From JANQPX01 sp965222015 (GTDB taxonomy: Bacteria; Pseudomonadota; Alphaproteobacteria; Geminicoccales; Geminicoccaceae): a stretch of DNA of 64,000 bases. A model generated the notes under the pieces. That model was not told the origin of the DNA and made no database searches. It was given only the letters and a program-made list of their open reading frames with translations. Below are positions 61,671 through 64,000 of the stretch, in pieces; position 1 is the first letter of the stretch; each line of letters begins with the position of its first letter. A program made the translations under genes and the position numbers. The stretch lies in assembly GCA_965222015.1 (NCBI GenBank), contig CBDCTL010000024.1, forward strand, positions 992,001 to 1,056,000, in the 5' to 3' direction.

Positions 61671-64000
61671 ATGGCACGCCTTCGGGCCTGGATCGGAATC
61701 GTCGCGGTCATGATTCTGGCCGCGATCATCTCACCGACCATGGCCTATGCCGCCTCGCTTCAGGGCATCCCCGGCGAACCCGGCCCGATCAATCTCGGCG
61801 AAGTGGACACCTATCGGCGCGACGGTACGCTGATCGACATGAAAACCTGCCTTGCGGTCGTGGACGACGCAGACGTCCGCAATCTTCTCAAACATCGAGA
61901 GGTGAAAGCCGCCCTGGGTCGTCCAGCGTCCGAAAGGGCTTGGGCACTGAGACGTATCGGCGAGAACCCGAGGACGCGGCCGGGCTATGGCACCTTGCTC
62001 GCCTGCGCGCAGATCGTTGCGACATGGTACACCAATCCCTTCCTGTCCGAGGCAAGGGATCGACAGTCGGCTGCGGATTCGCCCCGTCAACCGGATGACG
62101 GCCGTCTCGAACATGGTGCGGTCGTGATCGACCTGTCCTTCCGCCCAAGCAATTCGACAGCCACCGAAAAACGCAATCGCGCCTTCATAAACCCGCTGGC
62201 GCTGGCACGGCTTCTGACCACACCGGGCTTGGTTCCGCCGAAAACCTATGGCGGCATCGTGCTGAAGAACGCCGTCATCGACGGACCGCTTCTCCTGAAC
62301 AATCTCCGACTGACCAAGCCGATCGCCTTCACGAAGGTCAGATTCGCCGGTCGCGGTTTCAATCGAGGCGTGTTCGAGGTCGACGAACGGGCGCCGCCGA
62401 CAGCGCTCGCGATCCGTTCAGCGAAGATTGCGGACCAGTTCAGGATCGTCAGATCCGAATTCTGCGGCCATGCGATCATCGACGATTCCAGCTTCGAAGC
62501 CAGCCTGATCCTGCGCGACGTCACGCAATACGCGATCGGATGCCTCCCGCGATCCAATGGCTCCTCGGCCGTCAGTCTTCAGATTTCGGAGTCCAGTTTC
62601 GCTCAGGGTATTTCGCTCTCCCGCTCGCGCTTCGTCGCCACACGAATCGACGGCGTCTCCGCAGACTCCCTGGCGAGCGACCGGGTCGATTTCGGCCATA
62701 CGCTGACCGTCGAGGAGAGCGAGTTCGACTCGCTGGCGCTCGAATGTTCGGTCTTGGCCAGCGTGACCAGCATCAACGGCAATATCGTCGCGCGCAATTT
62801 GAAGATCAGAGGCAACCAGATTTCACGCCGCAGCCGGCATCCTGACGGTACGTGCAATGGCTGGTGGCAGGTGCATGACCAAGGACGCATCGATCGCATC
62901 GTCAGCCTGTCCGTGCGTGACAACCGCATCGGAGGCGGCCTCGATCTTCGCCATTTCACGGGTGCCCATTGCGTTGCTCTGTCGGACAGGGAGCGCGCCG
63001 CTTTCGGAGCGTCGCAGGACATCGAGAACGGCTGCACCCCGCCCGGTGAAACCGCCTCGTCCGAGATCGCCCATCAGCTCCGCTGCCCGATGCCGCAACG
63101 GTGGGACGATGCGCCGGTTTCGCTCGGCACCTATGCCGGCGCCTGCCTGCGTTCGCCGCTGATCCTGAAAGGCAATCATGTCGGCGGCGGATCCGACATC
63201 ATTCTGCCGGGACCGGACAAGAAGAAAGGCCCCTGGGTCGCCGACGTCGACTTTCTCGGCAGCACCTACGAGGGCAAACTCGGTGTCGGTCTCGATCTTC
63301 ATCACGACACCGTCGAACTGATGCCCCGAACGGGTTTCTGCCCGGAGATCGACAATGACGATACGCCGCTCACCGGCACCGCCATCGGCATGCGCGCGAT
63401 GCGGGTGCGGACGCTCCATTGGGATCTCCCGCTCATTTGTGACTACCGCTGGCTCGGCTACGGACTGATCTACGATCTCTGGTTGCCCGGCGATCTCGCT
63501 CTCGTGAGCCTCGGCGAGGAGGCCGAGACGGCGGCACCGTCGAGGCGCGATCATCTCGCGCTGAAGGCCTGGCGACGGTCCCTTCGCCAATATGACGCCC
63601 CGTCGCTGAACGTGATGAGCCGCTATCTCGCGGACAAGGGAGAATTTCTCGATAGCCGGGAGGTTCTTCTGGAAGCGAAGCGCCTGAACTACACGCCGGT
63701 CTGCAAACCGGATGACAACGCCTTCTCTTGCGGATGGCAACTCGCCTTCTCCCGTTCATCTGCCGGCGATGACGATGAGAACGGTGTGGCCGCCTTGGGC
63801 TCAGCCGCTTTCGCAGATCAGACGATCGATGACCTCAAAAGGCCGATCGAGGGACGACGGGCGGACACCGATCGAATCGACCGCTTTCGCCAGTTCGCTA
63901 TGCTTTTCCTGCTCTGGCCCGGTGGTTATGGCGCCGAACCGGAACGGGCCATCCTGCTGACGCTCGGCGCGGTGCTGGTGTCCTATCTTATCTACACCGC
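61671..64000 (+). CDS. Large exported beta-helix protein with C-terminal membrane region, 3' end outside window
   Basis: At least 776 residues, no stop before the window edge. Signal peptide/anchor 1-28 (VAVMILAAIISPTMAYA). Residues about 190-560 contain irregular repeats of a short-strand pattern (LLLNNLRL, AIIDDSSFEASLILRDV, LTVEESEFDSLALE, RIVSLSVRDNRIGGGLDL) typical of right-handed beta-helices. About 620-665 is the module found before membrane segments in pentapeptide/beta-helix membrane proteins, with LRQYDAPSLNVMSRYLADKG, and a hydrophobic segment starts near 760 after GGYGAEPERAILL. GGAGG seven bases before ATG 61671. Function unknown. Confidence 0.75.
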   Translation, partial: MARLRAWIGIVAVMILAAIISPTMAYAASLQGIPGEPGPINLGEVDTYRRDGTLIDMKTCLAVVDDADVRNLLKHREVKAALGRPASERAWALRRIGENPRTRPGYGTLLACAQIVATWYTNPFLSEARDRQSAADSPRQPDDGRLEHGAVVIDLSFRPSNSTATEKRNRAFINPLALARLLTTPGLVPPKTYGGIVLKNAVIDGPLLLNNLRLTKPIAFTKVRFAGRGFNRGVFEVDERAPPTALAIRSAKIADQFRIVRSEFCGHAIIDDSSFEASLILRDVTQYAIGCLPRSNGSSAVSLQISESSFAQGISLSRSRFVATRIDGVSADSLASDRVDFGHTLTVEESEFDSLALECSVLASVTSINGNIVARNLKIRGNQISRRSRHPDGTCNGWWQVHDQGRIDRIVSLSVRDNRIGGGLDLRHFTGAHCVALSDRERAAFGASQDIENGCTPPGETASSEIAHQLRCPMPQRWDDAPVSLGTYAGACLRSPLILKGNHVGGGSDIILPGPDKKKGPWVADVDFLGSTYEGKLGVGLDLHHDTVELMPRTGFCPEIDNDDTPLTGTAIGMRAMRVRTLHWDLPLICDYRWLGYGLIYDLWLPGDLALVSLGEEAETAAPSRRDHLALKAWRRSLRQYDAPSLNVMSRYLADKGEFLDSREVLLEAKRLNYTPVCKPDDNAFSCGWQLAFSRSSAGDDDENGVAALGSAAFADQTIDDLKRPIEGRRADTDRIDRFRQFAMLFLLWPGGYGAEPERAILLTLGAVLVSYLIYT

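Overview
The window is a stretch of chromosome from a high-GC alphaproteobacterium. The indications are a bacterial sphingolipid operon of the Caulobacter type, the mutY/DUF721 pairing, hrcA-grpE, phasin, creatinase, FdhD/MobA and the general character of the proteins. The order cannot be fixed from this sequence; Rhodospirillales-like or Rhizobiales-like lineages both fit. No rRNA, tRNA, CRISPR array, prophage or intact insertion sequence was seen, and nearly all DNA is single-copy housekeeping or metabolic coding sequence.

Layout. 1-3.7 kb: minus-strand sphingolipid operon (acyl-ACP synthetase, ceramide-reductase-like epimerase, acyl carrier protein, serine palmitoyltransferase cut by the window edge). 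3.8-7 kb: Bcr/CflA efflux pump, pyrE, pyrC. 7-12.3 kb: a small membrane-anchored protein and an RND efflux operon. 12.3-16.7 kb: YgjP-like metalloprotease, SMP-30 lactonase with an ankyrin lipoprotein, patatin phospholipase. 17-22.6 kb: amtB with a near-consensus sigma-54 promoter, a UbiH-type hydroxylase, two aminotransferases. 22.7-27 kb: GGDEF-EAL protein, mobA-fdhD, outer-membrane barrel. 27.5-38.7 kb: typA, ku, AsmA, DUF4197 and OmpA-like lipoproteins, mutY, DUF721, HerA-like ATPase. 38.8-49.4 kb: VOC protein, cyclase, iron-type ABC permease, CcdA, a NYN ribonuclease fused to a cold-shock domain, Bax-inhibitor-1 protein, phytase-like esterase, rpmB, MFS, PAS-GGDEF. 49.5-54.5 kb: phasin, hrcA-grpE, argG, ZIP transporter. 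54.5-64 kb: a degraded gene, an RHH protein, an ABC solute-binding protein, HMG-CoA lyase, a CoA-transferase, LysR, creatinase, and the start of a large beta-helix membrane protein.

The most unusual content is noncoding. (1) Three intergenic copies of a 133-140 bp element: TTAACC, a 24-bp near-perfect stem, then GGTTAA. The copies differ by compensatory base changes, and every stem arm keeps a GANTC site; the flanking TTAACC/GGTTAA motifs look like CtrA half-sites. (2) A short triloop hairpin repeat, consensus TAGTGGNNTGNCCACATCAT, which begins at the TAG stop codon of six genes. (3) A 104-bp tandem duplication of the ZIP-transporter start region that has produced a cascade of two mini-ORFs, each coupled to the next start by a GTGA overlap and each with its own ribosome binding site.

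Genes that plainly work together are the sphingolipid set, the RND pump pair, mobA-fdhD (formate dehydrogenase maturation), hrcA-grpE (heat shock), and pyrE-pyrC (pyrimidines). Several transport proteins (iron-type permease, solute-binding protein) lack their usual partners nearby.
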